Of a stretch of 64,000 nt of DNA, positions 46,197 to 61,165 are shown one piece after another. The notes beneath the pieces are model-generated. The model worked only from the letters and a program-made list of their open reading frames with translations. It was not told the DNA's origin and made no database searches. This stretch comes from Siphonodentalium dalli. Its lineage: Eukaryota > Mollusca > Scaphopoda > Gadilida > Siphonodentaliidae. The first letter of the stretch is position 1, and every line of letters begins with the position of its first letter. The DNA is taken from NCBI GenBank assembly GCA_032622095.1, contig CP136061.1, positions 55,317,762 through 55,381,761 on the forward strand. Reading direction: 5' to 3'. Both the position numbers and the translations under genes were made by a program.

Positions 46197-49100
46197 CATT
46201 AACACAAAAATCATCATCATTCACACATAAACCAGCACCATTCACACAGAAACCAGCAGCATTCACACCGAAACCATCATCATTCACACAGAAACCATCT
46301 TCATTCACACAGAAACCAGCACCATTCACACAGAAACCAGCATAATTCACACAGAAACCATCATCAATCACACAGAAACCAGCATCATTCACACAGAAAC
46401 CATCATCATTCACACAGAAACCAGCATAATTCACACATAAATCATCATCATTCACACAGAAACCATCATCATTCAACAGAAACCATCATAATTCAACAGA
46501 AACCACCATCATTCACACAGAAACCAGCATAATTCACACAGAAATCATCATCATTCACACAGAAATCATCATCATTCACACAGAAACCATCATAATTCAC
46601 ACAGAAATCATCATCATTCAACAGAAACCATCATAATTCAACAGAAACCATCATAATTCAACAGAAACCAGCATCATTCACACAGAAACCAGCATAATTC
46701 ACACAGAAATCATCATCATTCAACAGAAACCATCATAATTCAACAGAAACCATCATAATTCAACAGAAACCAGCATCATTCACACAGAAACCATCATCAT
46801 TCAACAGAAACCAGCATAATTCACACAGAAATCATCATCATTCACACAGAAACCATCATAATTCACACAGAAATCATCATCATTCAACAGAAACCATCAT
46901 AATTCAACAGAAACCATCATAATTCAACAGAAACCAGCATCATTCACACAGAAACCATCATAATTCACACAGAAATCATCATCATTCAACAGAAACCATC
47001 ATAATTCAACAGAAACCATCATAATTCAACAGAAACCAGCATCATTCACACAGAAACCATCTTCATTCACACAGAAACCAGCATCATTCACACAGAAACC
47101 ATCATCATTCACACATAAACCAGCATAATTCACACAGAAATCATCATCATTCACACAGAAACCATCATCATTCAACAGAAACCATCATAATTCAACAGAA
47201 ACCATCATCATTCACACAGAAACCATCATCATTCACACAGAAACCAGCATCATTCACACAGAAACCATCATCAATCACACAGAAACCAGCATCATTCACA
47301 AAGAAACCAGCATCATTCCCACATAAACCATCTTCATGCACACAAAAACCATCTTCATTCACACATAAACCAGCATCATTCACACAGAAACCATCATCAT
47401 TCAGACAGAAACCATCTTCATTCAAACAGAAACCAGCATCATTCACACAGAAACCATCGTCATTCACACAGAAACCAGCATCGTTCACACAGAAACCAGC
47501 ATAATTCACAAAGAAACCAGCATCATTCACACAGAAACCAGCATCATTCACACAGAAACCAGCATCATTCACACAGAAACCATCACCATTCCCACAGAAA
47601 CCATCTTCATGCACACATAAACCATCTTCATTCACACAGAAACCAGCATCGTTCACACAGAAACCATCATCATTCACACATAAACCATCATCATTCACCC
47701 AGAAACCATCATCGTTCACACAGAAACCATCATCGTTCACACAGAAACCAGCATCATTCACACAGAAACCAGCATCGTTCACACATAAACCAGCATTGTT
47801 CACACAGAAACCAACATCATTCACACAGAAACCATCTTCATTCAAACAGAAACCAGCATCATTCACACAGAAACCATCGTCATTCACACAGAAACCAGCA
47901 TCGTTCACACAGAAACCAGCATAATTCACAAAGAAACCAGCACCATTCACACAGAAACCAGCATCATTCACACAGAAACCAGCATCGTTCACACATAAAC
48001 CAGCATCGTTCACACAGAAACCAGCATCATTCACACAGAAACCAGCATCGTTCACACATAAACCAGCATTGTTCACACAGAAACCAGCATCATTCACACA
48101 GAAACCAGCACCATTCACACAGAAACCAGCATCGTTCACACATAAACCAGCATCGTTCACACAGAAACCAGCACCATTCACACAGAAACCAGCATCGTTC
48201 ACACATAAACCAGCATTGTTCACACAGAAACCATCATCGTTCACACAGAAACCAGCATCATTCACACAGAAACCAGCACCATTCACACAGAAACCAGCAT
48301 CATTCACACATAAACCAGCATCATTCACACAGAAACCAGCATCATTCACACAGAAACCAGCATCATTCACACAGAAACCATCACCATTCCCACAGAAACC
48401 ATCTTCATGCACACATAAACCATCTTCATTCACACAGAAACCAGCATCGTTCACACAGAAACCATCATCATTCACACATAAACCATCATCATTCACACAG
48501 ACACCAGCATCGTTCACACAGAAACCAGCACCATTCACACAGAAACCAGCATCATTCACAAAGAAACCAGCACCATTCACACAGAAACCAGCATCATTCA
48601 CACAGAAACCAGCATCGTTCACACATAAACCAGCATCGTTCACACAGAAACCAGCATCATTCACACAGAAACCAGCATCGTTCACACATAAACCAGCATT
48701 GTTCACACAGAAACCAGCATCATTCACACAGAAACCAGCACCATTCACACAGAAACCAGCATCGTTCACACATAAACCAGCATCGTTCACACAGAAACCA
48801 GCACCATTCACACAGAAACCAGCATCGTTCACACATAAACCAGCATAATTCACAAAGAAACCAGCATCATTCACACAGAAACCAGCATCATTCACACAGA
48901 AACCAGCATCATTCACACAGAAACCAGCATTGTTCACACAGAAACCATCATCGTTCACACAGAAACCAGCATCATTCACACAGAAACCAGCACCATTCAC
49001 ACAGAAACCAGCATCGTTCACACATAAACCAGCATCGTTCACACAGAAACCAGCACCATTCACACAGAAACCAGCATCGTTCACACATAAACCAGCATTG

Positions 49101-52100
49101 TTCACACAGAAACCAGCACCATTCACACAGAAACCAGCATCGTTCACACATAAACCAGCATTGTTCACACAGAAACCATCATCGTTCACACAGAAACCAG
49201 CATCATTCACACAGAAACCAGCACCATTCACACAGAAACCAGCATCATTCACACAGAAACCAGCATCATTCACACAGAAACCATCACCATTCCCACAGAA
49301 ACCATCTTCATTCACACAGAAACCAGCATCGTTCACACAGAAACCATCATCATTCACACATAAACCATCATCATTCACACAGACACCAGCACCATTCACA
49401 CAGAAACCAGCATCATTCACAAAGAAACCAGCAACATTCACACAGAAACCAGCAACATTCACACAGAAACCAGCATCATTCACACATTCACACAGAAACC
49501 AGCACCATTCACACAGAAACCAGCATCATTCACAAAGAAACCAGCACCATTCACACAGAAACCAGCATCATTCACACAGAAACCAGCATCGTTCACACAT
49601 AAACCAGCATCGTTCACACAGAAACCAGCATCATTCACACAGAAACCAGCATCGTTCACACATAAACCAGCATTGTTCACACAGAAACCAGCATCATTCA
49701 CACAGAAACCAGCACCATTCACACATAAACCAGCATCGTTCACACATAAACCAGCATCGTTCACACAGAAACCAGCACCATTCACACAGAAACCAGCATC
49801 GTTCACACATAAACCAGCATCATTCACACAGAAACGATCACCATTCACACAGAAACCAGCATCGTTCACACAGAAACCAGCATAATTCACAAAGAAACCA
49901 GCATCATTCACACATAAACCATCATCGTTCACACATAAACGATCATCGTTCACACAGAAACCAGCACCATTCACACAGAAACCAGCATCATTCACACAGA
50001 AACCAGCATCGTTCACACATAAACCAGCATCGTTCACACAGAAACCAGCACCATTCACACAGAAACCAGCATCGTTCACACATAAACCAGCATCATTCAC
50101 ACAGAAACGATCACCATTCACACAGAAACCAGCATCGTTCACACAGAAACCAGCATAATTCACAAAGAAACCAGCATCATTCACACATAAACCATCATCG
50201 TTCACACATAAACCATCATCGTTCACACAGAAACCAGCACCATTCACACAGAAACCAGCATCATTCACAAAGAAACCAGCACCATTCACACAGAAACCAG
50301 CATCGTTCACACATAAACCAGCATCATTCACACAGAAACGATCACCATTCACACAGAAACCAGCATTGTTCACACAGAAACCAGCATCATTCACACAGAA
50401 ACCAGCACCATTCACACAGAAACCAGCATCGTTCACACATAAACCAGCATCGTTCACACAGAAACCAGCACCATTCACACAGAAACCAGCATCGTTCACA
50501 CATAAACCAGCATACTTCACAAAGAAACCAGCATCATTCACGCAGAGACCAGCATCATTCACACAGAAACCAGCATCATTCACACAGAAACCAGCATTGT
50601 TCACACAGAAACCATCATCGTTCACACAGAAACCAGCATCATTCACACAGAAACCAGCACCATTCACACAGAAACCAGCATCGTTCACACATAAACCAGC
50701 ATCGTTCACACAGAAACCAGCACCATTCACACAGAAACCAGCATCGTTCACACATAAACCAGCATTGTTCACACAGAAACCAGCACCATTCACACAGAAA
50801 CCAGCATCGTTCACACATAAACCAGCATTGTTCACACAGAAACCATCATCGTTCACACAGAAACCAGCATCATTCACACAGAAACCAGCACCATTCACAC
50901 AGAAACCAGCATCATTCACACAGAAACCAGCATCATTCACACAGAAACCATCACCATTCCCACAGAAACCATCTTCATTCACACAGAAACCAGCATCGTT
51001 CACACAGAAACCATCATCATTCACACATAAACCATCATCATTCACACAGACACCAGCACCATTCACACAGAAACCAGCATCATTCACAAAGAAACCAGCA
51101 CCATTCACACAGAAACCAGCATCATTCACACATAAACCATCATCGTTCACACATAAACCATCATCGTTCACACAGAAACCAGCACCATTCACACAGAAAC
51201 CAGCATCATTCACAAAGAAACCAGCACCATTCACACAGAAACCAGCATCATTCACACAGAAACCAGCATCGTTCACACATAAACCAGCATCGTTCACACA
51301 GAAACCAGCATCATTCACACAGAAACCAGCATCGTTCACACATAAACCAGCATTGTTCACACAGAAACCAGCATCATTCACACATAAACCAGCACCATTC
51401 ACACAGAAACCAGCATCGTTCACACATAAACCAGCATCGTTCACACAGAAACCAGCACCATTCACACAGAAACCAGCATCGTTCACACATAAACCAGCAT
51501 CATTCACACAGAAACGATCACCATTCACACAGAAACCAGCATCGTTCACACAGAAACCAGCATAATTCACAAAGAAACCAGCATCATTCACACATAAACC
51601 ATCATCGTTCACACATAAACCATCATCGTTCACACAGAAACCAGCACCATTCACACAGAAACCAGCATCATTCACACACAAACCAGCATCGTTCACACAT
51701 AAACCATCATCGTTCACACAGAAACCAGCATCATTCACACAGAAACCAGCATCATTCACACAGAAACCAGCATCGTTCACACATAAACCAGCATCGTTCA
51801 CACAGAAACCAGCACCATTCACACAGAAACCAGCATCGTTCACACATAAACCAGCATCATTCACACAGAAACGATCACCATTCACACAGAAACCAGCATC
51901 GTTCACACAGAAACCAGCATAATTCACAAAGAAACCAGCATCATTCACACATAAACCATCATCGTTCACACATAAACCATCATCGTTCACACAGAAACCA
52001 GCACCATTCACACAGAAACCAGCATCATTCACAAAGAAACCAGCACCATTCACACAGAAACCAGCATCGTTCACACATAAACCAGCATCGTTCACACAGA

Positions 52101-55100
52101 AACCAGCACCATTCACACAGAAACCAGCATCGTTCACACATAAACCAGCATCATTCACACAGAAACGATCACCATTCACACAGAAACCAGCATCGTTCAC
52201 ACAGAAACCAGCATAATTCACAAAGAAACCAGCATCATTCACACATAAACCATCATCGTTCACACATAAACCATCATCGTTCACACAGAAACCAGCACCA
52301 TTCACACAGAAACCAGCATCATTCACACACAAACCAGCATCGTTCACACATAAACCATCATCGTTCACACAGAAACCAGCATCATTCACACAGAAACCAG
52401 CATCATTCACACAGAAACCAGCATCGTTCACACATAAACCAGCATCGTTCACACAGAAACCAGCACCATTCACACAGAAACCAGCATCGTTCACACATAA
52501 ACCAGCATCATTCACACAGAAACGATCACCATTCACACAGAAACCAGCATCGTTCACACAGAAACCAGCATAATTCACAAAGAAACCAGCATCATTCACA
52601 CATAAACCATCATCGTTCACACATAAACCATCATCGTTCACACAGAAACCAGCACCATTCACACAGAAACCAGCATCATTCACAAAGAAACCAGCACCAT
52701 TCACACAGAAACCAGCATCGTTCACACATAAACCAGCATCATTCACACAGAAACGATCACCATTCACACAGAAACCAGCATCGTTCACACAGAAACCAGC
52801 ATAATTCACAAAGAAACCAGCATCGTTCACACAGAAACCAGCATAATTCACAAAGAAACCAGCATCGTTCACACATAAACCATCATCGTTCACACAGAAA
52901 CCAGCATCATTCACACAGAAACCAGCACCATTCACACAGAAACCAGCATCATTCACACACAAACCAGCATCGTTCACACATAAACCATCATCGTTCACAC
53001 AGAAACCAGCATCATTCACACAGAAACCAGCATCATTCACACAGAAACCAGCATCGTTCACACATAAACCAGCATCGTTCACACAGAAACCAGCACCATT
53101 CACACAGAAACCAGCATCGTTCACACATAAACCAGCATCATTCACACAGAAACGATCACCATTCACACAGAAACCAGCATCGTTCACACAGAAACCAGCA
53201 TAATTCACAAAGAAACCAGCATCATTCACACATAAACCATCATCGTTCACACATAAACCATCATCGTTCACACAGAAACCAGCACCATTCACACAGAAAC
53301 CAGCATCATTCACAAAGAAACCAGCACCATTCACACAGAAACCAGCATCGTTCACACATAAACCAGCATCATTCACACAGAAACGATCACCATTCACACA
53401 GAAACCAGCATCGTTCACACAGAAACCAGCATAATTCACAAAGAAACCAGCATCGTTCACACAGAAACCAGCATAATTCACAAAGAAACCAGCATCGTTC
53501 ACACATAAACCATCATCGTTCACACAGAAACCAGCATCATTCACACAGAAACCAGCATCATTCACACAGAAACCAGCATCGTTCACACAGAAACCAGCAT
53601 CGTTCACACATAAACCAGCATCATTCACACAGAAACGATCACCATTCACACAGAAACCAGCATCGTTCACACAGAAACCAGCATAATTCACAAAGAAACC
53701 AGCATCATTCACACATAAACCATCATCGTTCACACATAAACCATCATCGTTCACACAGAAACCAGCACCGTTCACACAGAAACCAGCATCATTCACAAAG
53801 AAACCAGCACCATTCACACAGAAACCAGCATCGTTCACACATAAACCAGCATCATTCACACAGAAACGATCACCATTCACACAGAAACCAGCATCGTTCA
53901 CACAGAAACCAGCATAATTCACAAAGAAACCAGCATCATTCACACAGAAACCAGCATTGTTCACACAGAAACCAGCATCATTCACACAGAAACCAGCATC
54001 ATTCACACATAAACCATCATCGTTCACACATAAACCATCATCGTTCACACAGAAACCAGCACCATTCACACAGAAACCAGCATCATTCACAAAGAAACCA
54101 GCACCATTCACACAGAAACCAGCATCATTCACACAGAAACCAGCATCGTTCACACATAAACCAGCATCGTTCACACAGAAACCAGCATCATTCACACAGA
54201 AACCAGCATCGTTCACACATAAACCAGCATTGTTCACACAGAAACCAGCATCATTCACACAGAAACCAGCACCATTCACACAGAAACCAGCATCGTTCAC
54301 ACATAAACCAGCATCGTTCACACAGAAACCAGCACCATTCACACAGAAACCAGCATCGTTCACACATAAACCAGCATCGTTCACACAGAAACCAGCATAA
54401 TTCACAAAGAAACCAGCATCATTCACACAGAAACCAGCATCATTCACACAGAAACCAGCATCATTCACACAGAAACCAGCATTGTTCACACAGAAACCAT
54501 CATCGTTCACACAGAAACCAGCATCATTCACACAGAAACCAGCACCATTCACACAGAAACCAGCATCATTCACACAGAAACCAGCATCATTCACACAGAA
54601 ACCATCACCATTCCCACAGAAACCATCTTCATTCACACAGAAACCAGCATCGTTCACACAGAAACCATCATCATTCACACATAAACCATCATCATTCACA
54701 CAGACACCAGCACCATTCACACAGAAACCAGCATCATTCACAAAGAAACCAGCACCATTCACACAGAAACCAGCATCATTCACACATAAACCATCATCGT
54801 TCACACATAAACCATCATCGTTCACACAGAAACCAGCACCATTCACACAGAAACCAGCATCATTCACAAAGAAACCAGCACCATTCACACAGAAACCAGC
54901 ATCATTCACACAGAAACCAGCATCGTTCACACATAAACCAGCATCGTTCACACAGAAACCAGCATCATTCACACAGAAACCAGCATCGTTCACACATAAA
55001 CCAGCATTGTTCACACAGAAACCAGCATCATTCACACATAAACCAGCACCATTCACACAGAAACCAGCATCGTTCACACATAAACCAGCATCGTTCACAC

Positions 55101-58100
55101 AGAAACCAGCACCATTCACACAGAAACCAGCATCGTTCACACATAAACCAGCATCATTCACACAGAAACGATCACCATTCACACAGAAACCAGCATCGTT
55201 CACACAGAAACCAGCATAATTCACAAAGAAACCAGCATCATTCACACATAAACCATCATCGTTCACACATAAACCATCATCGTTCACACAGAAACCAGCA
55301 CCATTCACACAGAAACCAGCATTATTCACACACAAACCAGCATCGTTCACACATAAACCATCATCGTTCACACAGAAACCAGCATCATTCACACAGAAAC
55401 CAGCATCATTCACACAGAAACCAGCATCGTTCACACATAAACCAGCATCGTTCACACAGAAACCAGCACCATTCACACAGAAACCAGCATCGTTCACACA
55501 TAAACCAGCATCATTCACACAGAAACGATCACCATTCACACAGAAACCAGCATCGTTCACACAGAAACCAGCATAATTCACAAAGAAACCAGCATCATTC
55601 ACACATAAACCATCATCGTTCACACATAAACCATCATCGTTCACACAGAAACCAGCACCATTCACACAGAAACCAGCATCATTCACAAAGAAACCAGCAC
55701 CATTCACACAGAAACCAGCATCGTTCACACATAAACCAGCATCGTTCACACAGAAACCAGCACCATTCACACAGAAACCAGCATCGTTCACACATAAACC
55801 AGCATCATTCACACAGAAACGATCACCATTCACACAGAAACCAGCATCGTTCACACAGAAACCAGCATAATTCACAAAGAAACCAGCATCATTCACACAT
55901 AAACCATCATCGTTCACACATAAACCATCATCGTTCACACAGAAACCAGCACCATTCACACAGAAACCAGCATCATTCACACACAAACCAGCATCGTTCA
56001 CACATAAACCATCATCGTTCACACAGAAACCAGCATCATTCACACAGAAACCAGCATCATTCACACAGAAACCAGCATCGTTCACACATAAACCAGCATC
56101 GTTCACACGGAAACCAGCACCATTCACACAGAAACCAGCATCGTTCACACATAAACCAGCATCATTCACACAGAAACGATCACCATTCACACAGAAACCA
56201 GCATCGTTCACACAGAAACCAGCATAATTCACAAAGAAACCAGCATCATTCACACATAAACCATCATCGTTCACACATAAACCATCATCGTTCACACAGA
56301 AACCAGCACCATTCACACAGAAACCAGCATCATTCACAAAGAAACCAGCACCATTCACACAGAAACCAGCATCGTTCACACATAAACCAGCATCATTCAC
56401 ACAGAAACGATCACCATTCACACAGAAACCAGCATCGTTCACACAGAAACCAGCATAATTCACAAAGAAACCAGCATCGTTCACACAGAAACCAGCATAA
56501 TTCACAAAGAAACCAGCATCGTTCACACATAAACCATCATCGTTCACACAGAAACCAGCATCATTCACACAGAAACCAGCATCATTCACACAGAAACCAG
56601 CATCGTTCACACAGAAACCAGCATCGTTCACACATAAACCAGCATCATTCACACAGAAACGATCACCATTCACACAGAAACCAGCATCGTTCACACAGAA
56701 ACCAGCATAATTCACAAAGAAACCAGCATCATTCACACATAAACCATCATCGTTCACACATAAACCATCATCGTTCACACAGAAACCAGCACCGTTCACA
56801 CAGAAACCAGCATCATTCACAAAGAAACCAGCACCATTCACACAGAAACCAGCATCGTTCACACATAAACCAGCATCATTCACACAGAAACGATCACCAT
56901 TCACACAGAAACCAGCATCGTTCACACAGAAACCAGCATAATTCACAAAGAAACCAGCATCATTCACACAGAAACCAGCATTGTTCACACAGAAACCAGC
57001 ATCATTCACACAGAAACCAGCATCATTCACACATAAACCATCATCGTTCACACATAAACCATCATCGTTCACACAGAAACCAGCACCATTCACACAGAAA
57101 CCAGCATCATTCACAAAGAAACCAGCACCATTCACACAGAAACCAGCATCATTCACACAGAAACCAGCATCGTTCACACATAAACCAGCATCGTTCACAC
57201 AGAAACCAGCATCATTCACACAGAAACCAGCATCGTTCACACATAAACCAGCATTGTTCACACAGAAACCAGCATCATTCACACAGAAACCAGCACCATT
57301 CACACAGAAACCAGCATCGTTCACACATAAACCAGCATCGTTCACACAGAAACCAGCACCATTCACACAGAAACCAGCATCGTTCACACATAAACCAGCA
57401 TCGTTCACACAGAAACCAGCATAATTCACAAAGAAACCAGCATCATTCACACAGAAACCAGCATCATTCACACAGAAACCAGCATCATTCACACAGAAAC
57501 CAGCATTGTTCACACAGAAACCACCATCGTTCACACAGAAACCAGCATCATTCACACAGAAACCAGCACCATTCACACAGAAACCAGCATCGTTCACACA
57601 TAAACCAGCATCATTCACAAAGAAACCAGCATCATTCACACAGAAACCAGCATCGTTCACACATAAACCATCATCGTTCACACATAAACCATCATCGTTC
57701 ACACAGAAACCAGCACCATTCACACAGAAACCAGCATCATTCACAAAGAAACCAGCACCATTCACACAGAAACCAGCATCGTTCACACATAAACCAGCAT
57801 CATTCACACAGAAACGATCACCATTCACACAGAAACCAGCATCGTTCACACAGAAACCAGCATAATTCACAAAGAAACCAGCATCATTCACACAGAAACC
57901 AGCATCATTCACACATAAACCATCATCGTTCACACATAAACCAGCATCGTTCACACAGAAACCAGCACCATTCACACAGAAACCAGCATCGTTCACACAT
58001 AAACCATCATCGTTCACACAGAAACCAGCATAATTCACAAAGAAACCAGCATCATTCACACAGAAACCAGCATCATTCACACAGAAACCAGCATCATTCA

Positions 58101-58541
58101 CACAGAAACCAGCATCATTCACACATAAACCATCATCGTTCACACATAAACCAGCATCGTTCACACAGAAACCAGCACCATTCACACAGAAACCAGCATC
58201 GTTCACACATAAACCAGCATCGTTCACACAGAAACCAGCATAATTCACAAAGAAACCAGCATCATTCACACAGAAACCAGCATCATTCACACAGAAACCA
58301 GCATCATTCACACAGAAACCAGCATTGTTCACACAGAAACCATCATCGTTCACACAGAAACCAGCATCATTCACACAGAAACCAGCACCATTCACACAGA
58401 AACCAGCATCGTTCACACATAAACCAGCATCGTTCACACAGAAACCAGCACCATTCATACAGAAACCAGCATCGTTCACACATAAACCAGCATTGTTCAC
58501 ACAGAAACCAGCATCATTCACACAGAAACCAGCATCGTTCA
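46197..58541 (+). repeat. Giant 21-bp minisatellite, about 12.3 kb and about 590 units
   Basis: Units read CATCATTCACACAGAAACC with two further bases, 21 bp in total. Recurrent variants are CATCGTTC, CACCATTC, CATTGTTC, CATAATTC and CTTCATTC in one half, and CACACAT or CACAAAG for CACACAG in the other. From about 46,460 to 47,190 many units have lost two bases (TTCAACAG); from 47,192 to the right end almost all are exactly 21 bp, with one 8-bp insertion near 49,485. The plus strand is about 76 per cent A+C over the whole array. Because the period is a multiple of three, very long frames stay open on both strands: heptapeptides FTQKPAS and QHHSHRN on plus (to 3,206 codons) and FCVNDAG on minus (763 and 3,031 codons). 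Splice sites, conserved start context and a domain are all absent, so I call it a satellite and not a gene. Confidence 0.97.
50840..57530 (+). repeat. Higher-order repeat zone of the minisatellite
   Basis: Rare variant units act as markers. The CACACAC unit begins at 51,673, 52,324, 52,954, 55,327 and 55,978, so spacings are 651, 630, 2,373 and 651 bp, all multiples of 21. A block including 52,921-54,570 recurs 3,024 bp (144 units) downstream, and 50,840-52,330 recurs 3,654 bp (174 units) downstream. The array has therefore grown by copying blocks of about 30 units and then a multi-kb block. Confidence 0.85.
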
Positions 58542-59281
58542 CAATTGTAGACATCGAGAAAATCCTCAAAGTCATATAAGTGATCGTCGAAAACGATCAC
58601 AAAAGATCATTATAACTTCCCCATTTGAAAGTCGATATATCATCAAAACCTCCATGGGCTTCTATAGTACATTATAATTATTTTCTCGTATTATCCTACA
58701 GGAAAGTTACAGATTGGGGTTTTATGATGTCAAATATAGCATGACATCTTCAAATTGCAGATATGTTGCGAAATTAGCGAATGATGTTAGATAAATAATA
58801 TTAAAAGTGATAAAGTTAAAATATTACGAATGAATTTTATCTCAATATTTCAGTTCAAAATCATCCACTCACTGGCATGCTCAGTTGTATCCACCCACCC
58901 TCCCCCGTTCAACTTTAAATATCGATGTGATAAAAGATTGACAAGACACGTAACAGTTTACGTATCCAATTGGCCAGTGAATGACTGGGCGATTCTGCAG
59001 ATAACCTCGTCGACAGACATGTTGATAAATTAAATTCAATGCAATTTTAACGAGAGTTTAATTTGAACGGATACGCGTTGTAAAGTTGATGTCAATCACG
59101 TCACGAAACCCGTGTCATAGCATCTTGTTGGCAGATGTTTATATCAAATAAACACCATCATTTATCATTCCATAAACCGATACAGTCACGGTTATATGAT
59201 AATTTAAATAACAGAGGTCGTGTTTGGATCGGATGTATAACAGGAATTGACAAACCTCATGGCCCGTAATCGGATATGGAT
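58542..59281. other. No gene recognised
   Basis: AT-rich right flank of the minisatellite. The boundary is sharp at CATCGTTCACAATTGTAG. One 67-codon frame only. Confidence 0.4.
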
Positions 59282-59755
59282 TTAGTCGGAGGACAAACAT
59301 ACAGAGTGCCGATTATAGTAGGGAAATGGGTGAACACCAATCAAAAGCAGCATATATTTCTTAACACAAAAAGCTTTTGATGACGTTGACCAGTTCTGAT
59401 CGATGTAATTATGATTATTTAATGTGATTTTGAATACCAAGATGGTGATTATACTTAGTAGATTTAATATACGCACGATTGGCCGCATTTCTAAGTAAAA
59501 TTTTCGCAAAGCATAGAGAATTTGTTTCAATGATTTGATCTTTTCCAATGTTTGCCGTCGAGTTTTTATTAAACGCGCATAGTTGATTCGAGCTTCCACG
59601 ATTTGTCTACGTAATTTGGATGTATAAGATATGTTGATAAATACACCGAATGTTGATATTCCGGCTTCATATATACTCTGAAAAATACTTATATTATTAG
59701 GTGTATTTTGGAGCGCAAACCGCCGTGTGGCTTTAAAAAAATTTATTTGGCTCGA
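59282..59755 (-). CDS. Unrecognised open frame, 158 codons without stop, possible exon or gene remnant
   Basis: Runs on the minus strand from just after a TAA at 59,756-59,758 to a TAA at 59,282-59,284. It has no ATG at its beginning, so it would be an internal or terminal exon; TATTTTTCAG at 59,687-59,678 would serve as an acceptor. The translation has protein-like texture: an aromatic and small-residue stretch (ISIFQSIYEAGISTFGVF), then a basic, probably helical or coiled segment (KLRRQIVEARINYARLIKTRR onward is K/R/L-rich for about 60 residues), then a hydrophobic stretch around ILNLLSIITILVF that could span a membrane. I do not recognise the family. Expected chance occurrence of a frame this long in 64 kb is low but not negligible. 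Neighbours give no help. Confidence 0.25.
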   Translation of the reverse strand, partial: SSQINFFKATRRFALQNTPNNISIFQSIYEAGISTFGVFINISYTSKLRRQIVEARINYARLIKTRRQTLEKIKSLKQILYALRKFYLEMRPIVRILNLLSIITILVFKITLNNHNYIDQNWSTSSKAFCVKKYMLLLIGVHPFPYYNRHSVCLSSD

Positions 59756-60085
59756 TTATACCAGAAAAAAATCTTGAAGAATTGGGATTTTCCACTTTTT
59801 GGTTGAAACAATGGGTATTGGAAACGACACACTTTAATAAGTTGATCAAGACCCGTTCTATTATGGACCAATACATTTAGAAATGGCGAGGTTATATTAA
59901 CGCCTCTGGTAAGATCTCAAGTATTACCAAGCCAAATTTCGGCAAAGAATATTAAATATCACTTGAAAATCAGAAAAGTGTGGCATGCTTTAAAAAAAAA
60001 AATATTTTTATTGAAATGTAGAACATGTTAATGAATGACATGGTATACAACAAAAATAAATGGTAAATTGTTCTAGGTTTCTATA

Positions 60086-60816
<731 letters not shown>

Positions 60817-61165
60817 CTAGCCGATTAGCCCGACGTTGTCCGGGCTATTCAAAAACCAAATTTCAAGTCGATAGCTCCACCCGTTTCCGAGATCTGGTCT
60901 GCGCATGCGCGAAGCTTGCGTCGCACGGGCTCGGCGACCCGATAAAAATCGTATCCGGGGCAAGATACATTCACATAGCAAATTTCAAGTCGATAGCTCC
61001 ACCCGTTTCCGAGATCTCGTCTGCGCATGCGCTGCACGGGCGTCGCACGGGCTCGCCAACACGACAAGGACGACCGCCTGGTCAAACTACACACACGTAC
61101 CAAGTTTCGTCCCGATCGGTCGAGATACAGACAAACAGACAGAGGTCTTCAAAATATATAATAGA
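60817..61165 (-). mobile_element. Non-autonomous Helitron, family A, copy 2
   Basis: On the minus strand it starts TCTATTATATATTTTGAAGA at 61,165 after a host A and ends at CTAG (60,820-60,817) before a host T. The 3' hairpin is at 60,827-60,846, followed by six bases and CTAG, as in copy 1. Only about two ~120-bp internal repeat units are present, so it is 349 bp long against 649 bp for copy 1. Open frames up to 168 codons through this stretch, on both strands, follow the repeat. Confidence 0.9.

Noticed and set aside
46197-58541. CRISPR array
   Set aside because: There are no spacers: the repeat is head-to-tail with no unique sequence between units, and the window is eukaryotic.
48930-58550. 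3,206-codon plus-strand open frame as a giant histidine-rich protein gene
   Set aside because: The 21-bp period alone keeps it open. The frame starts inside the array, switches heptad at the 8-bp insertion near 49,485, and has no signal peptide, unique domain or splice context. Unit differences are mostly non-synonymous.
49480-58575. 3,031-codon minus-strand open frame as a cysteine-heptad protein
   Set aside because: Same explanation. The 12 or so residues before the repeats show no start context, signal peptide or conserved feature.
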